From contig NZ_CP077084.1 of assembly GCF_014268275.3 (NCBI RefSeq), forward strand, positions 992,001 through 1,056,000: a DNA stretch of 64,000 bases, in the 5' to 3' direction. The stretch is from Pseudomonas tritici. Its GTDB lineage: Bacteria; Pseudomonadota; Gammaproteobacteria; Pseudomonadales; Pseudomonadaceae. Below the pieces are notes generated by a model that saw nothing but the letters and a program-made list of their open reading frames with translations, was not told where the DNA came from and ran no database searches. Positions 19,274 through 27,751 of this stretch are shown in pieces. The first letter of the stretch is position 1. Each line of letters opens with the position of its first letter. The position numbers and the translations under genes were made by a program.

Positions 19274-21373
19274 ATGTCCATGATTTCATATCTCGTATCT
19301 TCGTTCGAAAAGCAGACGATCACCAATCTCGTCAGGGAATGCTTTGGTTATGATTTCCCCGACATTTTCGAAAAAGCTCAGGTCGATTACATTTTCAATT
19401 ACCTGAACAACCTTCCCGGTGGGAAAAAAGCTAAGTCAGTTTTGCTGGAGTACAACTACGTCGACAAGGACTATCTGGAAGATTTTTCGCGCTACTACGT
19501 GAAGCGTTTCGGCAACGATGGCCACAAGTGCGCACGCCTTCACTTCTTCAGTCGTGAGGTTGATCATCGCCGTGTCACGGAGATTCTGGAAGGAGGAAAA
19601 GGCGCTCGCGCTAAGATGGCCGAGCTCAACAAAGCCTACCTCGGGTTCATGGTCATCAAGCCGCTTCCCAGAACATTCATCGGTAAAACCTGCCTCATCG
19701 TTCTGCCAGACGCTACTACCAGTGCGAAAACGAAGAAGCGCTTAGCACGTGAATATAGAGTCGATTTGTTCGGGATTCCTCTCTCAGTGCGATCAATCGC
19801 ATTCCAGGAGCAGGACAAAGTCGTTGCCGCCTGCGCTACCACCGCAATCTGGACAGCGCTGCACTCATTGCCGTGGCGTGAAAGCCGGAGCATCCCCTCT
19901 TGCAGTGAGATCACGATCAACGCCCTTAACCATGTTGAAGGATCAGCCAATAGCTTTCCTAGCAAGCAGCTAACCCACAAACAAATCCTTAGGTCGCTGG
20001 ACGTTGAAGGGGTGCGATACCATGCGGAAAGCATGGAAAAACCGGTTGCCGAGGAGTTTTTGGCGTCGGTTGTGGCGCATATTAATAGTGGCCTTCCGAT
20101 GATCCTGACAGGTGAAGTTTTCACTCGAGAAGAATCGGGCGACTTCGAAGGACAAGGTGGACACGCGATTAGCATTGTCGGTTACAAGGTCGACCAGGAC
20201 GAGCAGGTTCTTTACGTCCATGATGATCGGCTTGGCCCCTTCGCTCGAGCAAAGCTTGTTCAGCTCGAGGATTACACGTTGACGGGTACATCCGACATTA
20301 AGGGACAGACGTGGGCATTGGGCCTTCAGAAAATGAAATCCAAGACCAAGTGGGAGAAACCCCATGAGCTGATCGTGCCTTTGTCATCCATCGTCCCGAG
20401 TGACAAGAAAGCGCGACTGCCTTTCTACTATGTTTACGAAACCTGCAATCTGATTGTCGAAGAGGCGAAACGAGAGCTGAATGTTCAGCACAGCGAAGTG
20501 AAAGCCCTCACCTATGACATTCAGCTCAAAGATATCTCCAGTATTCGACAGGAGATCATTGAGCATGTCGCTGATCGGAAAGTGTATGAGGACGGCTCAA
20601 GGCTACAGGTCGACCACATCGACTACGCGAAGTGGATGAGCGATAAACAAAAATTTTTGACAACGAGTTACGCACGGCTTCAGTGGTCGGCAGCTTTTAG
20701 CTATCAAGGAACGCTTCTATTCACGTTGTTTATCGATGCCAGTGATATTCCACAGGGCAATGCTGTGTCTGCGATCTACGTTCAGAACATCAAGCTTGCG
20801 GAACTGGTACTGAAAGGTTTCCGAGGGAAGGATCCTGACAAAATCGAGCACAACACAGGTCATTTTTATCAGTCCTTCCTTCGCCGCCTCAACAAAGTTA
20901 GCGACATACGAGAAAGCCACCTGAACGAGACATACGGAACCCCACGCGCGCCCAAAAAGCTTAGGCTCACAGAGTTTGAAGGGGGAAGCATCAAGCTGAA
21001 CAATACACTCCAAACCTATTACGAGCCGAGAGGCGACCAGCTCCTAACGGTTTTTCAACGCTTTGCACTCAAACAAGTTCCTAACCTAATTTGGGCGATT
21101 TCTTTGGATGGTGATCTTCTGATTGCAGAGGAGCACGACGGAAATGGGCACCCTAGCATCACCGGCTTCAAGCCCGCACGCATCGCTGGTGAGATCAAGC
21201 ACACAGATGAAGGATTTGTGCCGCCAGACTCCCGTGCCTGGCTTTATATAAACTCGAAATCTGGTCGATATAGCTCCGACTATTTCAACACCAAAGAGCT
21301 GCTTGAAAATGCCAAGAAACGTTTTGAACTCTATTTCCCAGAGCGCTTCCACATTGAAGAGCAAGTATTCTAA
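19274..21373 (+). CDS. Papain-like/C39-like cysteine peptidase family protein
   Basis: From the ATG at 19274 the product has 699 residues. A central cysteine-peptidase core is visible: Cys187 in VVAACATTAIWTAL, His297 in EGQGGHAISIVGY and Asp317 in LYVHDDRLGPF, the Cys-His-Asp order of C39/papain-like enzymes. The N-terminal ~180 and C-terminal ~370 residues are unrecognised. No signal peptide or ABC domain is present, so it is not a bacteriocin exporter. Start choice is uncertain: a TTG at 19238 also fits the frame but would translate the terminator hairpin. Cytosolic effector or defence role is only a guess. Confidence 0.75.
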   Translation: MSMISYLVSSFEKQTITNLVRECFGYDFPDIFEKAQVDYIFNYLNNLPGGKKAKSVLLEYNYVDKDYLEDFSRYYVKRFGNDGHKCARLHFFSREVDHRRVTEILEGGKGARAKMAELNKAYLGFMVIKPLPRTFIGKTCLIVLPDATTSAKTKKRLAREYRVDLFGIPLSVRSIAFQEQDKVVAACATTAIWTALHSLPWRESRSIPSCSEITINALNHVEGSANSFPSKQLTHKQILRSLDVEGVRYHAESMEKPVAEEFLASVVAHINSGLPMILTGEVFTREESGDFEGQGGHAISIVGYKVDQDEQVLYVHDDRLGPFARAKLVQLEDYTLTGTSDIKGQTWALGLQKMKSKTKWEKPHELIVPLSSIVPSDKKARLPFYYVYETCNLIVEEAKRELNVQHSEVKALTYDIQLKDISSIRQEIIEHVADRKVYEDGSRLQVDHIDYAKWMSDKQKFLTTSYARLQWSAAFSYQGTLLFTLFIDASDIPQGNAVSAIYVQNIKLAELVLKGFRGKDPDKIEHNTGHFYQSFLRRLNKVSDIRESHLNETYGTPRAPKKLRLTEFEGGSIKLNNTLQTYYEPRGDQLLTVFQRFALKQVPNLIWAISLDGDLLIAEEHDGNGHPSITGFKPARIAGEIKHTDEGFVPPDSRAWLYINSKSGRYSSDYFNTKELLENAKKRFELYFPERFHIEEQVF

Positions 21374-21832
21374 GTAACATCGCCTAGCCAACATCCGTCG
21401 ACCGAATCGGCAGCAACGGCGACGGACTCAGGGCAGATTCGTGAAATGCCGACGCGCAGCTAGATGACGAAATATCGGAAACGCGGCGATGAACGTGGAT
21501 TCCTATGATTTTCCTACCCAAACCCAGGAGCAGGATACGTAAAACGTACTTTCTCACATCCTGCTGGGAGATTGTTTTGCGTCGTCACGCTAGCTCGCCT
21601 TGACCGTCCGAAGCCGATCTTACCTTGGTGGTATGACTCTGGCCCATCAAATCGCTACGCATTGCCCAGCAAAGGACAGCAAGTAGCGATGCTATCCGGC
21701 GGGGTTGGTCTCAGTTGCAAAAGCAATTAACTCTCCTAACGCAATAATGACTGTAGCTTTCTAAACGTCCAAAGCGCCTACCGCAGCAGTGGCACCCGCA
21801 ATCTAGCTTCAGTGCATCCCGATAGACTAAAA
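21374..21832. other. Intergenic region between convergent genes
   Basis: No gene recognised in 459 bp. It contains a long imperfect inverted repeat (CCAGGAGCAGGAT near 21529 against ATCCTGCTGG near 21560, with an inner ACGTAAAACGT). That may serve as a bidirectional stop for the convergent genes. Confidence 0.4.
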
Positions 21833-23185
21833 TCAGCGCGAGCTTTTCTCCGCACTCTCCGCTGGGATGAGGGAGAAGCAGTCCTTGGCCGACAGCCAGT
21901 CCCCTGGAACCGCCATCAAAAAAGCATCCCCAACCTGCAACTCATGCGGCTCCTCGCCACGCATGACTTCTACCTTCGCAGCTAGGCTATCGGCGAACCA
22001 TCGCAGTGACTCGAACTGGGTGGCTGTTCTTAGGAAATGAAGTTCACTAATTCGAAAAATGCCCAGTCTATCTTTCCAGTCGTCTGCGACCTTCTTCGTT
22101 TCGGAGCTGACTCTGACCTTGTTCCTCCAAGGAGCGATCTGAATAGCGCTCACGCCGTCCATGACGATCACAGGATCTAAGGCGCGCTCGTCCAGAAGAT
22201 GCTTGACAATGGCCAATTCAATTAAGACAAAACAGGTAATGCTCTCCTGCATGAACAATACGGTATTGGCGGGTGACATTGAGGCTGTGAACGATTTACA
22301 CGGTAGCCAATTAGGCTCTGGGGTTAATGCGACTATCAAAGTGGTTGGTGTTTGATGCCGCATCACCAGATCATCAATTGACTGAGCCCACTGGATATCA
22401 TTTCGCCCACAGATGTATGTCAGGCCCGGCTCGGGGATGAGAGCTGCTGTACCTCGAAGCTGAGCCTGCGACATACAATTGTTGATCTCTTCCTCGTAGC
22501 TAATAAGAGGAACCGAGACTTCGATGCGCTTGGTGTTGGGCACACCTCTGAAGTTCGCCGCCCCGTCATCTCTGAAAAACTCATACAGTTCGCGCAGTTG
22601 TTTCTGCTGTCTACGCACCCTAGCGTTCACATTCGCCGAGCTCTTCACTTCCAAGGGCACTGGATCGGCAGCCCCCATCAACAAGATGTCGCCATGCCTG
22701 ATTATATTCGTAAGATCGGAAAGCACAGCAGGTACGTTCATCGCGAGAGCCTTCCGCAGCAGGCGATACTCGTTCATGAATCCAGCCTTACCGAGTATGA
22801 AACCTGGATCGCTTTTGACCTGATAATCACCATCGAAGTAGAGGTGCTTCAAGCTGTATGAACTCTGATATACGCAGGCTATTCCATCACCAAAGCATCT
22901 CCAGAGGAAAAGAAGGTGATGGAGATTTTGGATGCGATCTTCGACCTTTGAGACAAATTTCTTAAGAAAGGCAGATCTGTCCTTAGTCGAGCCTTTCCGC
23001 CTTAAAGAAACCATCCTGCTCCTAGCCTTCTTCAGTCGTTTGATTCTGTGCTCGACAGTGATGACTTGCCTTAATAGAAAGCGCTGTAGACCCCGAACAG
23101 CGAATAGATCGTCAGGAACGTTTTGGATCTTATTGAGTAACAGCGCGGCCATTCCTAGACGCTCTGTCTCCTTGGGGAATCTCAT
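21833..23185 (-). CDS. Putative PD-(D/E)xK nuclease protein of unknown family
   Basis: The 450-residue protein starts at the ATG at 23185 (GAGA upstream). A basic helical region (~40-85, RIKRLKKARSRMVSLRRKG) precedes a likely nuclease core: Glu139 in MNEYRLLRKAL, Asp166 in RHGDILLM and Glu179-x-Lys181 in PVPLEVKSS. That spacing fits the PD-(D/E)xK fold. The C-terminal half is unrecognised. It lies 85 bp downstream of a small Cas2/SinR-like gene in the same direction, so the two may act together. Confidence 0.65.
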   Translation of the reverse strand: MRFPKETERLGMAALLLNKIQNVPDDLFAVRGLQRFLLRQVITVEHRIKRLKKARSRMVSLRRKGSTKDRSAFLKKFVSKVEDRIQNLHHLLFLWRCFGDGIACVYQSSYSLKHLYFDGDYQVKSDPGFILGKAGFMNEYRLLRKALAMNVPAVLSDLTNIIRHGDILLMGAADPVPLEVKSSANVNARVRRQQKQLRELYEFFRDDGAANFRGVPNTKRIEVSVPLISYEEEINNCMSQAQLRGTAALIPEPGLTYICGRNDIQWAQSIDDLVMRHQTPTTLIVALTPEPNWLPCKSFTASMSPANTVLFMQESITCFVLIELAIVKHLLDERALDPVIVMDGVSAIQIAPWRNKVRVSSETKKVADDWKDRLGIFRISELHFLRTATQFESLRWFADSLAAKVEVMRGEEPHELQVGDAFLMAVPGDWLSAKDCFSLIPAESAEKSSR

Positions 23186-23270
23186 CAATGGCTCTCGCAC
23201 GCAGTGCAATCAGAGGAAGATCAACGGGGATGCATACCCACTCAAAGCCACTATTCCAGGCTCGTACACA

Positions 23271-23567
23271 TCATGTTGTCCCTGCTCCCCAAGCCCAATC
23301 GCCGCCCACCACAATGAAGATTTCAGACGTCAATAGTCGCGCTCGGAAAGCGGCTTGTACCGAGTTACGGACATCGTTTCGTACAGCAACCGCGCTGGTG
23401 CCGTTGAAGAAACCCATCGTAGAGGTGGTGGGAATGACTACATGATGCCCCTCGTCTGCCTTAACCACTTTTGCTAGGCCGATCCGCTGAAGATCTGCAT
23501 AAACGTTCTCGTAGTCCTTAGAAGAGGCGTTCTTCAAGTCAAACGTGCAATAGACCAAATAGCTCAT
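23271..23567 (-). CDS. Small SinR/Cas2-like ferredoxin-fold protein
   Basis: The 98-residue product begins MSYLVYCTFDLKNASSKDYE and ends with EIFIVVGGDWAWG, typical of the small proteins annotated SinR-like that resemble the Cas2/VapD ferredoxin fold. A strong AGGAG precedes the ATG at 23567. There is no cas1 or CRISPR array nearby, so it is not an adaptation protein. Its neighbour downstream is a putative nuclease. Confidence 0.6.
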   Translation of the reverse strand: MSYLVYCTFDLKNASSKDYENVYADLQRIGLAKVVKADEGHHVVIPTTSTMGFFNGTSAVAVRNDVRNSVQAAFRARLLTSEIFIVVGGDWAWGAGTT

Positions 23568-23665
23568 AGTACAAACTCCTGGAAAACTCACACTTGAAAA
23601 ATGGGGGCCAGCCCATGCAGCAGCCGGCTCACCAAAGAGCGAGAAATCTGACCTCTAGCCTCTTC

Positions 23666-23869
23666 CTACTGGGTGTGGCATGCAGAAGAGCACGTCCGGC
23701 AGCCGTTCGACTGAGGGTAAGTGTTGCGAGCCTGACGCACGGCAGTCACACAGCTGCTGTGTTGGCCTAAATCGAGGCGGTTCTGCAACGCCGGCAAGAA
23801 AATGCATGAACTGGTATGCACTTCATGATCGCCATTGTTTTGGGCATTGCGGTTAACGTAATACTGAGC
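23666..23869 (-). CDS. Small Cys-rich conserved protein
   Basis: The 67-residue protein (MAQYYVNRNAQNNGDHEVHT) has four cysteines, SSCIFLP, HSSCVTAV, NGCRTC and ACHTQ, likely a zinc knuckle. It belongs to a widespread family of small proteins I recognise by its start and end, with no assigned function. It is encoded just after the next gene (5-bp overlap region at 23869-23874), so the two are translationally coupled. Confidence 0.75.
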   Translation of the reverse strand, partial: AQYYVNRNAQNNGDHEVHTSSCIFLPALQNRLDLGQHSSCVTAVRQARNTYPQSNGCRTCSSACHTQ

Positions 23870-23873
23870 CATC

Positions 23874-24128
23874 TCACTCACCCCGCTGTTTATTCGATTG
23901 AGTGAGTACCGAGGCCGCGAGGGTCTTGGTGGTGGCGTTGTATTTGTTGCTGTCGAGGACGTGGCTGGCTTTCGTCTCCATTTCGGCACCGGTTTGCTTA
24001 CCGCTAGAGGCCTGAGCCATTGCCGAGCCTGCCAGTTCTTTCTGAATGGCCGAGGAGCTTTCGCTACGCAAGGTTTTGGCTGCCAGGCTGGCGACCGCAG
24101 TCGAGGTTTGTTTAGGGTTTTTAGGCAC
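23874..24128 (-). CDS. Small conserved protein paired with the Cys-rich gene
   Basis: The 84-residue Ala/Ser/Lys-rich helical protein (MPKNPKQTSTAVASLAAKTL ... TKTLAASVLTQSNKQ) occurs as a family in proteobacteria, usually next to the Cys-rich protein found here immediately downstream. It may have a DNA- or stress-related role; function is unknown. Confidence 0.75.
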   Translation of the reverse strand: MPKNPKQTSTAVASLAAKTLRSESSSAIQKELAGSAMAQASSGKQTGAEMETKASHVLDSNKYNATTKTLAASVLTQSNKQRGE

Positions 24129-24912
24129 GATTAGGTGCTCCTGTAACTATATGAACATCAAGTAGGCAGGAACGACCCTTGAGCGGAAACCCGAGCTGAA
24201 TGGTTGACATCCAAAGTCGGTTTTTCTCTAATGCGCGCCCCACCAGTGTTTGCATTGGTTCAGGGATAGGCGGGTATGTGTGCGCGGCTACCAAACTTTG
24301 CACGCATACCCGCTGTGTTCACTGAAGCCTCAGCTTCCCGCCAAAAACACAACATGTAGTGCTGATCTCGAGATGACCTACAAGATAATGTGGTAACTTT
24401 GACATTGCAAGATGACAAAGCTGTGGATAACTTGTGTGCAAACTGTGGGTTGGATCCATTTTTTCCTGTATGGATGCCCAGGCCCTTCTAGATCGCGGGC
24501 TGCGCCCCCGCAGGCTCGACACAACTTGAAACACTCTCCCTTGTGATGATCGTTTTTATCGCCTGAAACATGGCTTTCACCCATCTAAAGATGACAATTC
24601 AGTGGCGTCATTTCTTTGTTTGAATAAACTCCGAACTGCCACTTTCCATAGCTCTTCAGGGCCGCAAACTCTCTTCTCGTCGCTTGGCTTATGTACCCTA
24701 ATCGACTCATTTAGGCCTTTAAACAGGCCTAATGTGCTATTTACGGATCCTTACGCTTAGCGAATCATCACGGCAATTTAACGTGCGTGGGATTGTGGAA
24801 GCGGCTCTCTCACCAGTTGCCAAAAAATTAAATCGGATTCCTTGCTCGAAGGGTAGTAGTGGATCTTGGAGACTTACCTCGCAGTCCCAACCACTAAAAC
24901 CTGAGGTTTCCC
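24129..24912. other. 784-bp region without a recognised gene
   Basis: No frame here has both a ribosome site and protein-like composition. A perfect hairpin TTAGGCCT-ttaaac-AGGCCTAA lies at 24711-24732, about 180 bp before the next gene. It could be an operator or an RNA stem in its leader. Confidence 0.45.
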
Positions 24913-25182
24913 ATGATCCGTAAATCCGCTTTCACCGGCTGGTCAGCCCTTAAAGACTCGTACCACCTGCAGCAAGCCCGCGAGAGTTTCTCCGAGCCTG
25001 ACTACCTTAACGCTCTCGCACAAAGTATCCAGGACGTGAAGCCAGGCACCTGCTTTCGTGACGCCATGCGCCAAGCCATCACAGTGGACGAGTACACTGT
25101 GGGCGTGCTCGGCGGCCAAGAACTGGGCAAGCGCACTAGGGCAATCCTCGAAGATCAACCTGCCGACGTCCCTGTTCGGTAA
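24913..25182 (+). CDS. Small hypothetical protein upstream of the 470-residue gene
   Basis: The 89-residue soluble protein (MIRKSAFTGWSALKDSYHLQ ... FRDAMRQAITVDEYTVGVL) has no motif I recognise. It ends 18 bp before the start of the following gene and probably forms a two-gene unit with it, in the style of an antitoxin or accessory protein. GAGG precedes the ATG. Confidence 0.55.
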   Translation: MIRKSAFTGWSALKDSYHLQQARESFSEPDYLNALAQSIQDVKPGTCFRDAMRQAITVDEYTVGVLGGQELGKRTRAILEDQPADVPVR

Positions 25183-25200
25183 TCAGAAATGGAAGAGATA

Positions 25201-26613
25201 ATGAACGACAAAGGACAAGACAGGCTTGCCCAAGGTTTTTTGGCTCGTAAAGACCGAGCTCTCCAAAGCATCCAAGAAATTCTGGGGCTCGACAAGCAAA
25301 CGTATCAAGGCTGGCTTGATGCCATGACCCCGGAAGAACGCTCCACCCACGACGATGAGGTCGGACGGTACATGGAGCTTTGCACGATCATGTATGCCGA
25401 GCACAAACAGTGGTCTAGCCAGCTCCTGCTTGGAGCACCTGAAAATGCGCTTGCGCACTCCGTAAATCAGTCCAGCATGATAGGCGGACTTGGCGCGATA
25501 CTGCTGGATGAGCTAAAAAAGCCATCAGGCAGGGCTATCCCACAGCATCTGCGCAAGGCTGGAAAACAAATCGAAAAGCTGACCACAGCCAAGAAGCGTT
25601 TCCTTGACGAGCTCTATAAGCAGCTTCGCTCGGACGAACAAGAGGTCTATGGGGATCTTCTGACGTCGTGTATCCCCCTATTGTGTGCCATGCCCGACTT
25701 GGCCCTATACGAAACCTTTGGCCGAGTTGATCTAGCCTGGAAGTTCCGCTCAAGTCTGATGATCAAGCCCCAACCTGGCGTCCCAGAATCAGGTCTTCAA
25801 GCCGTGATCACCAGGCTGCATAAGCGCGTCACAGAGCTATCCAGCCAAGCTCTGAGCCCGATACTCTCAAGGTCGATTACTCAGAAAAAAGACTCCCTAG
25901 CGGCCAAGCTAATGCTGGCCACTCTGGTGAACCGTTCACACTGGGAGTTTCTGGAGCTAGAGCGTTTCGAAGGGATCGCAACCCAAAGCCTTCTGCGACT
26001 GGTCATGAGCTTGAGGCGCTCTGACCACGCGAAAATCCCTGCCAACGGGACTAGAGGGAACTTCACGCAGTGGCTAACAAGGACGTTCTGTGTTGACAGC
26101 TATGCCGGAGAACAAACCTGGAGAGGTCTCAAACCAAAGCACGTAGATCGCTTCTACAAGCAGGCCGAGTGGATCCTGCTTTGGGAGAAGCGAGATTCTG
26201 TCGAGCACTATGACTCCGAAGAAGCACTGCTGAACCTGTGTGTTCTCGGCATGACATGGAGCTACTGCACTCATGAGAAACATGACGTCAGAGTACCCGA
26301 CGTCAAAGATTATGATCTGGTCAGCGGACGAGAGGTTGAGCACGGCGAGTTGGTGCCTCTGACTCGGATCATGTACCAGCAACGACAGTTGAACATTTTG
26401 GCCAGAAGCCAGCAGCACTATGCCCTGAGCCCGAGAAAGCTGGAAATTCAGTCGGCCTGCTCGAAAGTCGGACGCCAAGAACGGATGACGTACATTCGCT
26501 CGAACCTCAGAAACACTTCGCTCGCGCAATGGAGAGGACTGACCAAGGGCATTTATGAGGTGCTCGCACCGCTTCTGCAGGGCCAGGCCGCAGTACCCAT
26601 CACAGTAACGTAG
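25201..26613 (+). CDS. Large hypothetical helical protein
   Basis: The 470-residue protein is predicted almost entirely helical and soluble, with basic stretches (LRKAGKQIEKLTTAKKRFLD; RSITQKKDSLAAKLM). No nuclease, ATPase or membrane motif was found. The ATG at 25201 is preferred over the one at 25189 because GGAAGAG precedes it. With the 89-residue gene just upstream it makes a compact pair in a cargo zone rich in defence-like genes. Confidence 0.65.
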   Translation: MNDKGQDRLAQGFLARKDRALQSIQEILGLDKQTYQGWLDAMTPEERSTHDDEVGRYMELCTIMYAEHKQWSSQLLLGAPENALAHSVNQSSMIGGLGAILLDELKKPSGRAIPQHLRKAGKQIEKLTTAKKRFLDELYKQLRSDEQEVYGDLLTSCIPLLCAMPDLALYETFGRVDLAWKFRSSLMIKPQPGVPESGLQAVITRLHKRVTELSSQALSPILSRSITQKKDSLAAKLMLATLVNRSHWEFLELERFEGIATQSLLRLVMSLRRSDHAKIPANGTRGNFTQWLTRTFCVDSYAGEQTWRGLKPKHVDRFYKQAEWILLWEKRDSVEHYDSEEALLNLCVLGMTWSYCTHEKHDVRVPDVKDYDLVSGREVEHGELVPLTRIMYQQRQLNILARSQQHYALSPRKLEIQSACSKVGRQERMTYIRSNLRNTSLAQWRGLTKGIYEVLAPLLQGQAAVPITVT

Positions 26614-26774
26614 CCTTGGCTCTAGACGGACTGCGTGTTCAGCACTGTTCACTCCCGTCAGATCGCCAGACAGCTCAACTTCCGAGGAAGAAAAAAATAA
26701 ATCGGAAACCCTGCCAGTTCTGTCGAAACGCTGCTGTTTAAATACGGTTGCCCTAAAAAAGGAGGGGGCAACCA

Positions 26775-26960
26775 ATGAGTAAAACTGCTTTAAAAACAAT
26801 CTTGCGGGATGTGGTCGTTGCGGTCTTAAGCGCCTACATCGTTGCACTGCTGCAGGCTGGTGATCAGCCGAAATCCGACGCTGATCGACCGCCTCAGTTG
26901 ATGTACGTCCAGCACCAGGAGCCGGCATATGCCGGCGATCAGGTCTTGGTGACGATATGA
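26775..26960 (+). CDS. Small single-pass membrane protein
   Basis: The 61-residue product has one N-terminal membrane helix (VVVAVLSAYIVALLQ, residues ~13-27) and a short hydrophilic tail. A very strong Shine-Dalgarno (AAGGAGGGGG) precedes the ATG, which argues that it is expressed. No family recognised. Confidence 0.6.
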   Translation: MSKTALKTILRDVVVAVLSAYIVALLQAGDQPKSDADRPPQLMYVQHQEPAYAGDQVLVTI

Positions 26961-27098
26961 TGGCGGAAGACCGCACTACGCGGTCGCCGGCATCTTGTCG
27001 GGGGAGTTTTTGCTGCCAACGCAAAACTCGCGATTGCCCGAGGAAGTGCTGCTGAGGGGGTTGTCATCAGTTTTCTTGGCAACAAACCTTCTCCTGCA

Positions 27099-27602
27099 TC
27101 AGGCCTCTAGAATCGGAGGCTTCAGCCTTGGGACTTCAGCCGCCAGGATCTGGTTGAACGTGAGTTCACCAAACGAAAGGTTATTGCCCTGCCTTCTGAT
27201 CGAATCAAAATGCCCATTGATATAGGTTATCTCGTACGGCGCCACCATTCCTTCTCCATACACCTCAACAGAGCCTGTCGCAGTAGCGAGGTTGCCTTCT
27301 ACCTTGAAATGTTTCGGGGCGATCAATAACGATGTGTCGGCGAACGACAAACGTAGCGAGCTACCTTCTCGTTCCTCTTCCCGACCACTGCTGTCAGTGA
27401 CGAGGTACGCGGACGTCTTCGCCTCAGTAATGAAACCATCAAGGTCATACAGCGGCTGTATCCATTCTTCGATGCTCTCCATCAAACCGCTCAGTTGTGC
27501 TTCCCAAACGAGCAGCGCATCCCTCGATGCAATGTTGGTTTGATTCCGATATTCGATCTGTTTTTGTGCGGCGATCTTGAGGGCGTTCTGGATGGCGTTC
27601 AT
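27099..27602 (-). CDS. Hypothetical protein of 167 residues
   Basis: The soluble acidic protein has a helical N-terminus (MNAIQNALKIAAQKQIEYRN) and a beta-rich C-terminal half (GSVEVYGEGMVAPYEITYIN). No motif recognised. It stands alone, convergent with the small membrane protein gene; the short gap between holds a hairpin GACCGC-actac-GCGGTC near 26970 without a T-run. Confidence 0.6.
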   Translation of the reverse strand: MNAIQNALKIAAQKQIEYRNQTNIASRDALLVWEAQLSGLMESIEEWIQPLYDLDGFITEAKTSAYLVTDSSGREEEREGSSLRLSFADTSLLIAPKHFKVEGNLATATGSVEVYGEGMVAPYEITYINGHFDSIRRQGNNLSFGELTFNQILAAEVPRLKPPILEA

Positions 27603-27751
27603 TTATAAGTCCTTGTTAAGAGTAATGGGCATCCTGCGAGCAAGCACCAACCTTGCAAAATACACAGTGGTATATCGGCCAGCTACCCGGTGGGCGGGCT
27701 CGAGTTAAGCACTACCTGAATTGCATATGCTGACTGGTCAGCGGCAAGGAA

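Noticed and set aside
23271..23567. CRISPR adaptation gene (cas2)
   Set aside because: No array with regular repeats and spacers was seen anywhere and no cas1 is present; only the fold-like pattern is similar.
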